From the NCBI RefSeq assembly GCF_020382885.2, contig NC_058504.1, positions 17,805,019 through 17,869,018 of the forward strand: DNA of 64,000 nucleotides, read 5' to 3'. How positions within the stretch are numbered: the first letter of the stretch is position 1; every line of letters starts with the position of its first letter. Positions 42,522 through 55,515 of this stretch are shown here, piece after piece. The stretch is from Scatophagus argus (Eukaryota > Chordata > Actinopteri > Scatophagidae). Both the position numbers and the translations under genes were made by a program. The notes beneath the pieces are model-generated. The model saw only the letters and a list, made by a program, of their open reading frames with translations, was not told the origin of the DNA and ran no database searches.

Positions 42522-45500
42522 CTGAATAACAAGAAAATAGGAATGATGGTGTAAATAATGTCACTTTTCTTATTTTAATGTGAGGATGGATGTGTCTTAT
42601 GTATTCATCGATCCCAGCAGAGAATACAAAACAATACGATTCAGTGCAACAGTAAATGCCACATGTCACATAACAGAAATAAGTGCAATTTGTTTTCTGT
42701 TTTTATGCATAACTGTAGAAGCATAGATTGTAGATAATATGCTATAGTAATACTGTACATACTTTAAATACTCACATAAATGTATAATAGAACAGTAAAG
42801 GCTTGTTCACGTGTAGAGTTTACAGTATGATGTAATGATTTTCCTACTTTAATAATAGCAGTGTATTAATTTTGGGTTACTGAAACAGAAAAAGAAAGCA
42901 TTTGAAAACAAAGAAAATGCAAAAGGGAGAAAATGAGAATGAAAAAGAAAATGCAAAAAGAAACAACGAAAATTCCTTTTACAGTAGTGATGACTTGATT
43001 TGCTGAGGAAGCTCAAACAATGATTAATCATTGCTGTTTGTTGGTATCTTTACATCATAGAGGTCAATGCACCTTTATTCCATTTCATTCAATAAAAGTG
43101 AAAGCTCAGAACAACATATGGTATTGTATAGACTTTGTGTGTCTAATTCAGCCTCCACACTCACATTAGGCAACAAATCCTCTGAGTCTAGATGCAAAAA
43201 ATTCAGACAGGCACAAAAGTTCACTTCACAGAACTTCACAGACCACAAAGTAGTCTCAAACAAAGTTCCCACAGCCATACAGGAAAGATACAGAATATTA
43301 CTTTATAGTTAGCTGATGGTGTCTTATGAGTCAATGGTCAATCACAGCCCACATGAGCCCTACCAGAGATAAGCACCATTATCTTACTGTTCACACACAG
43401 ACTTTACAAATGGAGGGCCAGCTTCACAGTGTGCAGGGCGAGGCTAATCAACTGAACTAAGGCAAAGAAGGGGAGAGAAACAGATTGCAGAGACCATACA
43501 GGCCTGTATTGGTTGTACCTTCACACTTGGTTTTCCTCTTTACTCAGAAACACTGACACACAGTTTCCATACGATGTTTGAGACAAACACAAGAAGGAAA
43601 ATTTAAGAAACAATTCCTTTTGATTTTCTTTTGATTTTATCGCCACTCTGAAAGAGCCATAAATATCTGTGATCAGCTGCGTGTCTAAAGGTTATTTGTT
43701 CCACTCTATAATTTGTGAGAAGGAAATTAATTTCTGAAACTACCGCAAGTAACGTCTGATAAGAAAGATCAGGGTCCATCCCCACACTCATGGTAGCCCA
43801 CATCACTGGATTTGTTCGTGTAGAACAGTCATAACAAAAGTAAAGTGGGCCAGCTGTGAAACTGCCTCTCTGCTAAGCCTCCCAGGATTCCTCTGTCTTG
43901 TTGTACATATACACTATAAACATCTCAACAGCACTCCAACTCCTTTCTGCTCAGCTACTCCACCCACATCCAATCTTCTGACTACAATAAAACAATGCAG
44001 CTGCAGCTTTGAACTAAATCATGTCAAGAGACATTTCCTGAACTGGTACACAAAAAAGGAGGTGCTAGTGCTGTGTTTGTGTTGGATAAACAAACATTGT
44101 ATTTATTAGGTTCAAAGTATATCAAATGGTTCTTTTTTATCTCTTAGATAACCTAATTTCTAATACCACTAATTTAAAAACAAATTTTATGGGCAGCTCT
44201 CAGGTAGTTATACCTGAGAGACAAAGTCCATTTCATAACTTGTAAATACCATGACAGTGTAAGATTAAATAAACTCAAGGGAGAATGGAAGAAATACAAC
44301 TGTAGTACAAAGCATGACTTGACACTATGTTATCTGAATGTGTTCTTAAAGCTAATGGCAGATTCCTCTTTAGGTAACTATGGTGATTTGCTTTTGTTAT
44401 ACCTTAAGGCAGCAAAGAGTAGAAGATGACAATATTACAAAACACCCCCCCCCCCAATTAACAGGGAGACACTAGTAAGACTGTCTGCTATCAAATTGTG
44501 GGTCACCTTGCCTGTATTGTACCCATATTAATGTGCATTAATCATTTATATCAGATTACGTTTGGATAGGACTGGGGAAGTGTGGGTCTTGTGGGAAGGT
44601 TTGCACAGCATACAGGCCTCTGTATGTTTACTGATGAGTGTGTGTTTTTCCCCTGTTGGACCGAGTTAGTCAGATAATGTTTCTGCAACAGTATGATGGT
44701 GATACTCAAATACACACATGGACAGATCACCTGACACACCCATTAAACAGTCCATTAAATCCCCCTGAACCGAAGTGTCGCAATTATGATGACAGCATTT
44801 AACAATAAACGAAAGGCCATCTAACTGACTTAAGTAATCAAAATGTTACCTCAGTGGACAGATGAAGGGACAAAATCCAATCAAGTAATTCTAAAGTAGA
44901 TGTAAAACCCACTCAGGGCTGCTAACACCAGCTGCTGTTAAGTTGATTTAGGTAAATGCCACTGTTCCTCTTATTAAAAGCACAATGATCTGACAGAAAA
45001 CTAGGACTGGGAGAGCTTCAATTTAAAATGGGTCGAAAAGACATTATTGGCTTAGTTAGATACAAAAAAGTGCTTCATTTAATTGAGACTTTGCAACATC
45101 TATCGATGTTACATAGCAGCTCTGTAGCCTGGCAGCCTGTGTTTACTTTCTCTACGTCTGGAGACATCACGGCTGCATAGGAAGACACCCCATTGGACCC
45201 AATTAGCAGGAATCAGAACCATAACGATCTCACGTAAACACAGACAATCATATGGACTGAGCCATGCGTCACAACGAAGTGATACCAATAATAATTAGAA
45301 TCACAATTTAAATAACATAATATTCACAATAACGTTTCAGTTTGAAACTTTTTGTTGCTTCAAAAAGTGACATTTAGACTCAAAACACTGAGTTAGACTA
45401 TGAAGATCGTTTGTTATTAGCGAAACTTATTACAATTGGTAGCCTATGAACATTTACATTTAACAAATATTGAGCGCTACTAACACTGGAAGCGGCACCT

Positions 45501-45559
45501 GCAGGCCACAGCCCACAAAACATAAAAATAAGAGTTACGGACATGTGTGGACCACCTAC
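42522..45559 (-). other. cystm1 5' intron (if the UTR exon is right)
   Basis: About 3 kb of noncoding AT-rich sequence with a C11 run near 44446 and an A/G-rich patch at 42890-42965. No open frame resembles a protein that I know. Confidence 0.5.
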
Positions 45560-45700
45560 CTTTGAATAAATAGCACTCCGGTGTATCGCAAATGACAGCT
45601 ATTTCTGTTTCGAAAGAAACTTCCACCGTCTTCAGATTTTAGCACTATTTTTATCGCAATGAGCCACCCACTTGCCGGACACAGTACGTATCGTTGTTAC
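45560..45700 (-). other. cystm1: Likely cystm1 5' UTR exon and promoter region
   Basis: On the minus strand CTATTTATTCAAAG is followed by gtaggtgg, a strong donor ending at 45560, which pairs with the acceptor at 42521. The upstream boundary is not visible and 45700 is a guess; the flank at 45700-45840 is more GC/CpG-rich than its surroundings. No coding content. Inference from splice sites only. Confidence 0.4.
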
Positions 45701-46480
45701 TGGACGTGATGTCCTTTGTGGGCTATGTCACTGGGAGTGCTAGTGGGCAGCAAAAGACGCGATTGGCTGCTGCGACAGTCACTGCTTGTGGAGTCCAATC
45801 ACACGCCAGAGCGATGACCGGGGGGAGGGGGTGGACCAGCGCTGAGAGAGACGTCAATGAAAAGCGATGACTGCTGATCATCTGACTTGAGGAAGCATCA
45901 AATAGGCCTGCATCACCGTGTCAATGAGGAAACAAATGCAAATTGCGAGCACAGTGCAGATGACCAGTGAACGTTAGTCATTCATTCACTAGTGAAAATT
46001 TAACAAGATATGCTCACAGAGAGAGAGAGAGAGAGAGTCTTATTTCCATTACTTTTGGGGACATTACGTAGACTTAAATGGATTTCCTAGAGGCTTAGCC
46101 ACCACCTAACCATAACAATAAACATTACTTGCCTAATCCTAACCCTTACCTTAACCTAACCCTAACCTCAGCCTTACCTTAAAGCAAGTCTCCACCCTAA
46201 TGGGGGGCTGTGTTTTCATTCACCATACAACAAGGTGCATTACTGGTTTCTGCCAGCAGATGTCAGACTCTTCCCAGTCAATCCTTTTCTGAAGCGTAGC
46301 ATGCTGTTTTGCCTCTTAACAGGCAATGGGTTGTTTAACCGACTTTAGCCGCATTTGCCAAAGTCGGCATTTTATTTTTGTTCTGAAAAATGCAGTTATC
46401 AGCATAAATCAGAGAACATCCTTAAACATAGTGCAGTTTCAGTGGAATGGCAAGCCCAGAATTAAGACTGGAAAGGTGCA
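45701..46480. other. Intergenic: (AG)10 and telomere-like hexamers
   Basis: (AG)10 occurs at 46018-46037. Then comes a common fish repeat text (GGGGACATTACGTAGACTTA), followed by degenerate CCTAA/CCCTAA units at about 46105-46165. Confidence 0.6.
46105..46165 (+). repeat. Degenerate CCCTAA (telomere-like) array
   Basis: Several CCTAA, CCCTAA and CCTTA units occur in a row, including aacctaaccctaacctc. They sit within a dispersed fish repeat and are too short and degenerate to be a telomere relic. Confidence 0.6.
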
Positions 46481-46799
46481 AAAAGATTATTATTAATTAA
46501 GTGAGCTGAAAGTTACAGAGAAACAAGTCCGTCTTTATAAAAAGAACAGAAGTTTAGCGACTGGTCCCTAGCTATTTAGAGAATTTGGATGGTGGTTTCT
46601 TAAGTAGAGATTTAGCCAGAGCTGTCTTTAAGCTAATGGGGACAACACTAGTCTAAAGTGATACATTTACAGTATTCAGCATTTTAAGTCTCAGAGAAAG
46701 CCAGAGATCCATGAACAGTTTTGCTCTCAGGGAGTCTAGGAGGAAGGTTGTCAGATCAGACAATATATCAGACAAGTCTCAAAACAGACTATGAGAATG

Positions 46800-47610
46800 T
46801 CAAACAACCAATTCTTCAGACATAGCTGGAGATGAAGAGGCAATTTTGAATCTAATCTCATCTATTTTATTACAGAAAAAAATCTAAGAAATCAATTTCT
46901 ATAGCAACAGTGTCAAAAAGAAATCTAGGACTGTATTCATTGTTACTGATTAGGTAGGAGAATTATGCTGTTTTTACAGCAGTGAGATAAGTATGCAGAC
47001 ATTGATAAGAACGCTTATAAGTTACAGTACTCTCTCATTCCAGGCAAAGTAGTAGTTTTTACACCATTTATGTTACATTTTCCTGCAGACCTGTTTAAAA
47101 ACCCATGTTTCATCTGTAAACCATGGTGTCGACTTTCTTGATTGTCTAATTTCGCTAGAGACAGGTGCAACTGAATCAAGAAGGGCAACAAGTGCTGAAT
47201 TTAAGTCATTAGTGAAAATTTCCAGCGGTTCTGTCGCAAAGGGAGTCATGGCCAAAGGTGCTCATAAGTGCAGTTTAAGTTGCCAAGCCAGTGTAGATTA
47301 GTGGCAAAAACATCGCTCTTGGCATTACACGGATAAGTTCCAGCAGACTGAAATTTAATTAAAAAGTGTTCTGACAGTGCAGATGAGACAGAAGAAATTT
47401 TCAGGGCGGACACTTGTATTCCATAGAAAAGAATCAAATCCAGAATGTTAACAATTGAGTGAGTAGGTTCATGAACAAACTGAGTGAACCCGAAAATATC
47501 AGTAAGCGTCATCTTATTCAGGTGAATATTAAAAGGACCAATAAGTAAGATTTTATCAGAATGAGCGACAGGATCTTCGACGTCTCTCTAACTCTAAGGT
47601 TGTGTTTACA
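46800..47610 (-). mobile_element. Non-LTR retrotransposon (LINE) fragment, endonuclease part
   Basis: Minus-strand translation gives SDKILLIGPFNIHLNK and MTLTDIFGFTQFVHEPTHS, then ILDLILFYGIQVS and SEHFLIKF, the C-terminal half of an apurinic-type endonuclease as in L2/Maui-like fish LINEs. GDFN, the catalytic motif, reads GPFN. After a frame shift DLNSALVALLDSVAP and STPWFTDE follow, the usual linker to the reverse transcriptase. Further down NEYSPRFLFDTVA resembles the text before the RT. It is decayed and 5'- and 3'-truncated; ends are approximate. Confidence 0.7.
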
Positions 47611-47873
47611 GAAGAGCAGCCTATAGTGAGTCTGTTCTGTTCCTGTTATGACAAGAAAGAGCTGTGGCTCTGGGGCCTCCCTGCGCATGTCGAGCTTTAA
47701 CTTAGTGTGAACGTCTGAGCAATTTTTAGGTGGGCAGTGACAAGATAGCTCACAGACAGAGTGCAGCAAACATGCACGCACTTGAAAACATGCATAACAT
47801 GCATAAACGGAGTATTGGCCTACTTTATTGTGAGTACCACAGCAAACAAAAGTCCTGCATTCACAGTGATACT

Positions 47874-47907
47874 TTAGGACAAAGTGCAGTTATTCACTTT
47901 GTCCTAA
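47874..47907. repeat. Inverted repeat, 13-bp perfect arms, 8-bp loop
   Basis: TTAGGACAAAGTG (47874-47886), CAGTTATT, then CACTTTGTCCTAA (47895-47907). It could form a hairpin in DNA or RNA. There is no oligo-T or gene context to call it a terminator. Confidence 0.85.
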
Positions 47908-50900
47908 GTGTTACATTCTTAAATAATATTGATTACTGCCGGATTAACACCTAAGCAACATCTTAATGGTGAGGTAGCTGCATTACATACAGTTCTGTAG
48001 CATCCCTAATGTAGTATCATATTCTAGGATTGTGTATAATACAATAACACAATATATATTATCAATCTGTAAAGTGTCTACCTACCTGTCAAACACACCC
48101 ATATGTACTGCGCACACACACAAAAGGTAAACATCATCTCAGTTCAAGAGTACAGTATGAATACAGTGGCATACCAGCAGCCAGCCAGCATGACAGCTGC
48201 CACTGACAGTGGCATTTAAAAAGAAATGATCTCTATTCTGCAAGGTGTTACCAGACCATGTAGCAACACGTGATGAGGCTTACACAATGAATATGTACAA
48301 TAGGTAGCCTAGACAAAAGAATAAAGTTTTAGACCAGACCAGTTGTGCCTCTGAAAAGCAAGGACCTGACCTTTGACTTATTCAGTATATACTCAGCTAT
48401 TTTTACTGCTAGTCCAAAGTTGTGCATGGAAAAAAAATGTTGGTGAAATGTACTATGACTGAGGACATATTATGCAATAGCTTGACTGCAGCTGTTAAAC
48501 GTCTGATCCGAGACTGTCCAATCAGAGATTCTGCAACAAACAGCAAAGGAATATCAAGCTTTATCATAAAACTGAGCAAGCTACACAGTAACGTGTTGTA
48601 TTATGCTGTGTTATTTGAAATACATTTGTTAGTGAACAAGGCCACGGTTTTGCAGTGTAGCTTTGGCTCTGTAAAGACAGAAAAACAGCTTGTGTCTCAG
48701 GTTTAATTTCAAAGCACACTGCAGGAACTGAATATTCTTTTACTGGTGTACTCAACATAAGTCACTCTGTAAAACAATTGGCTGAATACCTGCAAAGTAT
48801 ATCCTGAAGTAAATGTAATGTGAACTTATGTTTATGAATGTGTGCTCATGCATGAGACAAACATCCTCTTCAGCCCCTGACTCCTCCCTTTCATGATAGA
48901 TTTGATCAAGCAGGTCATGTGTTAGAGTGTCTGTTTACCCCGTCACCCCGGCAGTTTGGCCTGTGCCTGTACCAACAGGAACAGATTACAAAAATAGAGC
49001 TTGGTCCACCAGCTCAACTCTGCCCAACACTCTTGCAGGGAAAGTTGGCGGGGGGTAAACGGTGGAGGGGGATGAGATGAAAAGGGGGCTGCATTTGCTT
49101 ATGGAAAAGGGAGATGGGGCAAGTTTACCAGAGTTCATTGAAACTCAGAGGCTGGTTGTCTGGAGTGAAGGTGTTTACGGTGCCGCAGGGTTGTTATTTT
49201 CCAGAACAACATTTCATGGAAGCATGGAAATCACATTCGCTGGTTTTCCAGTCAATGGTTTGATTTTATATCAGGAACAGGCAGAACCTCATGTCACATT
49301 CACACCTTTATGGTCATTATTTGGATTCAGTGCGATGTGTGTTATGCAGTTAAACAGCACTAAACAATTTTAACACTTTTTTACTTCTGAAATATGATGT
49401 GTGTAATTATATTTTGTCATACTTGCAATGTAACAGTATGGAGGTTTGTTAAATGCATCACATTTCTATCCAATAAAATAAATCTAAAAAAGTCAAATGC
49501 ATATGTTTGCAGATATGTTTGACTTATGGATGCCACGTCCAGAAAGCAACTGGCATGCTTACAGTAGCTGTTGCTGTCACAAACTCAATGATAAATGGAC
49601 AAGCAAAAACCTCCCACTCTGACCAATGGATTACCACTACAAGTATTTCTTGATATAATTCAATAAAAAGGACCTGTTGCAAAATTACATGCAGGAGAGA
49701 GCGGAAGCTTAAAGTGAATTTTACGTGATTTACATCAACTTTACGCGACCAATATTCATGTTGTGTATGTGAAATCTGAGTCGCAGTTATGTTGTTGTGC
49801 AAATGAATAAGGGAAGTGGATGGCGCATGCATACAGTACATTAGTGAATTGTTCTGGACACCAAAGCTTTGTTTGTACATTGGTGCCCATCCCGGAATGG
49901 GACATTGGATAATTACCTCAGACTGGGTGTATCAGTAGGCCTATTTAATGTCCTTCTCACTGTGTGTCACCAAAAACTTGTGAATAGCTGTGTAGGTATG
50001 TGTGTGGACAGTAGGGGGTTGTGGAGTACATTTGTGTATCATTTTCAGTTTCATATCTCCCCTTTCTGCCAGACAGGAAATCCCTCAAAACAACATGACA
50101 GGAGCATGTGGCCTTTTTCATAGTCACCTGGCACCTGGCCTTGCTCTCTGTTCTCACATGTGCTAGCACAAATATTCACACACACACACACTTGTTCAAA
50201 CAGCACATGCAGGTCATTGGGCACATTCTACAAAAACAGTCAAGTGTGGGCTGTGTGAACTTTTGGGCAAAAAATTATCAATATGCAACGTTGAGGGTAC
50301 TGTCTGGGTCTGATGTTTGCTGTAGGACACAGTAACACTATGTCACAAGGCAAGTTTACTTTGTGTGCTCTTTGAAGTATTGAGATGGACCCAATACTGA
50401 GCATATTTTTGAACTTGCTTTCCTCCTTTGAAAAGGAGTCAGCAAATCACAATCTTTTGGCCAAATGGCAGTTGTTAATCTTAATGCAGTGCAACACTAT
50501 GGGACTACAACAGCTGAGCAGACTGACCCACATCACTCACATACAGTGCAACATAGAGACCTGCTTATCTGTTCTCACTTGAATACTGAAGATATATGTT
50601 GAGACATGGCATCAGTGCTGGACCAAACATTTATACTGGATCTGCCTCGACTCGGGTCATATACAGTACACTCAGTAAATCCACAATTACATATTTGAGA
50701 TAACAGCCTGGTCAAATACCAGCAGGTGTCACACCCCACCCCCACATTGCAGAGCCTCAGTATGTCTGGCCTTTGGGCTGCAGCTGCCCTCATTCCTTAG
50801 GGGCAGGCCTATTCCCACATTCAGTCTCCCTAATCTACAGATCAGTTTCTGGAACAAGCTCTCACACATAGCCCTGACCCTGTTCATAGTTTGAGAGGCT

Positions 50901-51097
50901 GAATACAAAACACTCATCGATCTGAGTAGCCCTCACGCTTTCATTAACGTGGATCTTGAAATCAAAAATTATTCAAAAATAGCTGAAAAATGTATCTTTC
51001 ACTAGCCTACATCTTTTGTTTCATTAGATTTGTGTATCTAACAGTAGAGTATGTCAGATGGGCACATATATAGTTGTTAGTTGCTGCTGATAGCTTA

Positions 51098-51270
51098 GCC
51101 TAAAGCAACTGCTTCACTGCTTAATCAGTTCAACACAGATGGGCCAGGTCAGTGTGGTTGTGTGAAGGGAGTTTACTGTAACAGTGCACAAAGACATTCT
51201 CCAGGCATGAGATGGTTATACAACTCATTAACTGCTTATCACGCAGGTTTATCACGCCATACATTACTGA
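51098..51270 (+). repeat. Repeat copy A (partner at 57420-57572)
   Basis: It shares CCTAAAGCAACTGCTTCAC, TCAACACAGATGG and GGTTATACAACTCATTA-type text with a second copy in the same orientation 6.3 kb away. Estimated identity by eye is about 70 percent with small gaps. The family is unknown to me. Confidence 0.65.
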
Positions 51271-51637
51271 GGTCGTCACACAGTTTTGCTCTTATTAAGT
51301 ACTTGCATCAAGCCTCAAGTTTCACGTCACAAAAGACACAAAAAATTTAAGAAAACTTCTACATTTTATGAAAAAAATAATTAGAAAATGGAAGGTGGCT
51401 TAACCTTTTTTCCGCTACAAATGTGCCATCAACATATGCACATAGACTGCATGTTAAAATGGTAAATGGCTGAGCTCTCATGGAACTACTCGGCATGAAA
51501 ATAAGACAGTGTGTTGGTTTTATTACACTTTAGCACACAGATACTAAGAGTAACACTGTCCTAATCATTACTCAAAATAGAATGTTGTATACATTTCCGA
51601 AATAACACACACACGATTGGTGACATTTCAAACAGCC

Positions 51638-52189
51638 TTTATTTGAAATTATTCACATTTCATCTCTCCCTCCATAGAAAAAAAAAAAAAGTAGGAGCTG
51701 ATTTTCAGTAGGCCCTGACCCCCAATATTAGGAGACATGTGTTTGCCTATCTCAAAGAAGGTTAGCCATCCTATCTGGGAGGATACAACAAAACTGAGGC
51801 CTGCCGTGAGAATACTAATGTATTCCCCAACTTAAAAAATAGGCTACATAGTACAACTTTCTTATTTACAAAAGATAAAAAAAAGTGAAATTAAAAAAAT
51901 GATTTTCTTTTTCTGTCCTCCTGCAGCTCTGAAGTGAGTGAGCAACTAATCAACCTATGTAATACCATTTCTTTGTTTAACACACTATTTTAGGGTCAAA
52001 AACACCCTACAGCTTTCTAACTTTTCCATTCTTTTTGGTTCTTCACAAAAGCGTTTTTTCCCAAAAAAAAAAAAAAAAAAAAAAAGATACAACATGGTGA
52101 AAAAAGCTTTATATGCAATGCATTACAGTCATTAATGACCTTGGAGGTGTTTTGATTAATAACTCTCCACAGGAGGTAGTACTTGGAGT
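51638..52189 (-). other. eif4ebp3: eif4ebp3 3' UTR with poly(A) signal at 51638-51643
   Basis: TTTATT on the plus strand (AATAAA on the minus) lies 550 bp past the stop, a plausible end of the transcript. The UTR contains a 23-base homopolymer (52063-52085, U on the transcript). The extent is inferred. Confidence 0.5.
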
Positions 52190-52218
52190 TCAGATGTCCA
52201 TCTCAAACTGGTTGTCAT
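52190..52218 (-). CDS. eif4ebp3: eif4ebp3 exon 3 (TOS motif and stop)
   Basis: Acceptor ttttttaacag, then DDNQFEMDI and TGA (52192-52190). It is only 29 coding bases. FEMDI is the raptor-binding TOS signal present in all 4E-BPs. Confidence 0.95.
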
Positions 52219-55200
52219 CTGTTAAAAAAGGGTAAAAAACAAAACAAACTGTTTAAAGATTCAAAGAGGAGACATTTGACAGTTAGCTGGCTACTAGTGT
52301 TTGCACTCCAGGCACAACCACACCTTAACGGGCTACGGAGAAGATAAAGTACAGACGTTATTAATATTATCATAACTAGTCAGGAAAAAAAACAAAAAAC
52401 ATATAAGTGTGTAACTTGCAAATCCAAACCCCATGACATGCCCTGTGCTTACACCAACCCAGACAAGGGAGACTGAGGAAGAAGGGGGTCAACACTAATC
52501 CCCATGGACTTTAGTTTGACATGAAGGATAGTGGATGACGGCTGGATGTATTTTGCTCGATAATAAATAGCTGTCTCAACATGCCCGTGAGGCCAGACCT
52601 TCAGGCATGCTGCCACAAAAAGCCCCACCAGAGAATCATTTCCAAAATGAGGTGTTTTCTCCAAGAGGCCATTATATCCCCTAGAGAGGGTTTTTGGAAA
52701 TACAAGAAATTCAGTAATTCTGTGAAGTTGCAAAGCAATTGCTTGTATCTGTCTGAACTCATCAGCAACATCATACTAACAGCTGACACCATCAGCCTGA
52801 AAGACAGGTAAAGCTTACATTTTACAGTATACTTTGTAGAGTGATGGGGTACTAAGCCACTGACCAAATTAAGTTATATCTATGAAGGCACAGCCTCCAA
52901 GAGACTAAACTAACACATGAGGGAAAATGACTCCCGTCCCAGTCTTCAACAAAGCACAACTGCTGTGCTGCAAAAATGTAGGCATAGAACTGCACACATG
53001 CTGCACCTATGTGCTGTATTAGCACATGATGAATACTCATGACAATGTAAAATGATCCCTCATTGTGAAAACAGCAGGGTTGCCAAGTTCATGAGAAAAC
53101 CACATTAAGATGAAAAAGCATAATGTGTGTTAGGGATGAAGCTACAGAACAGTGTTTTGTTTGGGATACTTTGGTGTCATAAAATCACAAAAATACAAGG
53201 ACATGATTTGTACATGTTATGGTGCAGATGTATGAATGTGTCCGCACATACTTTGAGAATGTGTATTTTCCTCTAAGTTACTTCACTCTATAAAACTTGT
53301 TAAACTCAGAGAAAAGAAGAACTTAACAGTGGTATGCTTACCTGCAATGTCCTTCTCTTCCTCCTCAGCTTCCTCTTTGAGATCCTGCAATTTCCCAATG
53401 GGGTGTGTAGCAGGTACTGTTACCCCTGGAATCTGAGGCAAACAGCATGGGGGGGTCCGGGCAAGAGGGGAGTTTCTACAATCTAACAGAAACTTCCTGT
53501 CATAGATGATACGAGTACCTGGGTTTGAGAGAGACAAAGAAAATCTGATGTTTGACCTGCAGTAAACCAACATCAAATCTCACTTCCTAAAATGAAGTGA
53601 CGTGAATGCTCTGAAGACAAACACAACAGACCAAATCACGAGCTCAGAAAAGGGCCCAGTTTTTACTAGAGCGCCTATGCATCTTGGCAAGGTGCACATC
53701 TGAGTAGCTGACTATTATTATCCTCTACCAGAGGGGATTTGAGTGGGAAGAGGTGGATTCTGTGAGCGCACAGAGGGGAGGGATGAGGGCTGCTACTGCA
53801 AGGACTTCTAGGAAATCAAAGCACATAACATTCTGTCTTTGAGGCAGGAGGCCTTGAGATTAAAGCCACATGTTTCGTTCCTTGAGTAAAAGTTTGAAAA
53901 CTGAGGGCAGATGCAACGTGCTTCTGTATCCAGGATGGTTTTTCTCAAAACTTCCCAGCCGCAATTTAAACTTCAGGGACCACACAAATCTTCTTGTTTA
54001 CCACATCAAATTTCCTTGGTGTGCCTCATGTCTGTCACAAACTGGACTTAGGCCAACTCCAAGCAAGAAACCTGCCATAAAGGCGGTCTTGTGGTAGGCT
54101 TGACCAGGACATGACTGATTCAAGGAGTGGTCTGTTGCCGTTATTTGTTGGAGTCTGAACTGTTCTGTACACTATCTACTCAACCTTTCAACAAAGAAAA
54201 ACATGTTATGTAATAACTGCAGTTTAGCCTGGACAAAGGGAACCAAAGCAGGGGTGGGGGGCAAAGGGGGCCTATAGCACAAGCAATGCATTGCAAGGCA
54301 ACGTTAGAGAGCAGGACAGTTACGTAAAAGAAAAAAAAGGGGGAGGGGGGTTCAATCCAGCAGTCCAGCAACACATGGCATGAACCCAGTAGAGTGAAAT
54401 GTGCTGCACGTAAAGTGGAATACAAGTCAAAGCTCTGTGTCGCAACTTCCTATGTTGTTCTCACCAGCGCAGTCAATTTGTGGCACAAATAGAAACATAT
54501 AGCTCACACTACCCATGTATTAAATATTTCCTTTCTCTCCTCCCAACTTGTACAGAATGTTTTCTACTGTTCCTGAAATGCAAAGTAGACACTAGGGTGA
54601 CAGGCCTGCGTCCAACTGCTCCACTGGTACAGAGGCCAATCATTTTGTTGTTCTGGCAGCTTGTCACATGCACCCTCCTTCAAATCCCAAGTCACGGGGT
54701 AGACAGCTCTCCTTGTCTTTAGATGTTTTTGATATGACAACTGTATGCTCAGAATTGTGTGTGAAAAGTGTTAAATAAAATTTCTATTTAACATGTGTAT
54801 GCCAATAATACTTTTAATATATCTTATGCAAGTCTAAGTTATTAGTATTATTCTACTATCAATGGAAAGATGGCTTTGCTGCTACTTAATGTTGTTTTGA
54901 TTGTGGAAAAAACAACCTCCACGCTACATATGGTGGAACGTTTTTTTCTGATTTCATAGTTCGCTCTTTAAAAATTGGCAAATCGTAAACTAGCAAACTT
55001 GTTGACAACATGAGGGCTTCAAACGACTGTCGTGTAAAATGTGAGCAACGATGCATTTATCCAACTTCATCTTGTTACAGTTTTGATGTGGTTGTTCTAC
55101 GGTGAAACGGTGAGCTCGGTTGTATTTTAATCCAAGACTTTCATCAGCTGTTTTGTACATGTGTATTGTTTGCCTTCTCTCGCGAGAGTTTATCGCTGAG

Positions 55201-55515
55201 CAGTGAGTATTTGCACGTATGCACCATGATGCATTGTTGTTACAGCTGCAGAAGCTAGTTAACTTTAAGTTGTGTTGTGTGAAGCCATTTGAGAAAACAA
55301 CTTGTAGACCAAATATTAAAAAAAATATTCATTTCCAGAGAAAGTGTTATATTCGAGAAGTTTCTGTTTCCACAGTGCTTACCTCCAGGCGTGGTGGAGA
55401 ACAGGGTGCCCCCGGGTGTCTGGCTGTAACAGTCGGGTAGCTGGGACCAGTCCTTCAGAGTGAGCACCCTGGTCGGGATGGGGCAACTTTTAACTTCTTT
55501 TGTGCCGGTCGACAT
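52190..55515 (-). CDS. eif4ebp3: eIF4E-binding protein 3 (4E-BP3)
   Basis: Three minus-strand exons (55515-55383, 53518-53342, 52218-52190) join to 112 residues. 4E-BPs sequester the cap-binding factor eIF4E and release it when phosphorylated by mTORC1. The eIF4E-binding motif is [12 protein letters not shown] (YxxxxL-phi). [14 protein letters not shown] carries the priming Thr-Pro sites, NSPLARTP carries further S/TP sites, and the chain ends in the TOS motif FEMDI. CPIP near the N-terminus and [10 protein letters not shown] in the middle are 4E-BP3 features, and 4E-BP1/2 have RAIP at the first position. Zebrafish names such a gene eif4ebp3l. The gene is complete, with a conserved three-exon layout. 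Confidence 0.94.
52219..53341 (-). other. eif4ebp3 intron 2
   Basis: About 1.1 kb of noncoding sequence; nothing recognised. Confidence 0.6.
53342..53518 (-). CDS. eif4ebp3: eif4ebp3 exon 2 (eIF4E-binding motif)
   Basis: Acceptor tcaaacccag, donor attgcag|gtaagc, 177 nt. It encodes [31 protein letters not shown] and an acidic EEAEEEEKD tail. Confidence 0.95.
53519..55382 (-). other. eif4ebp3 intron 1
   Basis: About 1.9 kb of noncoding sequence with a GGGGG-rich patch at 54245-54350; no repeat identified with confidence. Confidence 0.6.
55383..55515 (-). CDS. eif4ebp3: eif4ebp3 exon 1
   Basis: ATG at 55515-55513; donor CCTGGAG|gtaagc. It encodes [14 protein letters not shown] through FSTTPG plus one base. 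The start is the only in-frame Met and gives the family-typical N-terminus. Confidence 0.95.

Larger units (their letters stand above)
47611..51637. other. Gene-poor intergenic stretch
   Basis: No coding exon recognised. It contains a 13-bp-arm inverted repeat at 47874-47907 and one copy of a duplicated repeat at about 51098-51270. Several 60-118 codon open frames have no recognisable protein text. Confidence 0.5.

Noticed and set aside
42849..43031. Phe/Ser-rich minus-strand open frame upstream of cystm1
   Set aside because: Composition artefact of an A/G-rich tract; no motif.
49062..49373. 103-codon plus-strand open frame in intergenic DNA
   Set aside because: No domain, no splice partner and no similarity that I recognise; frames this long are expected by chance.
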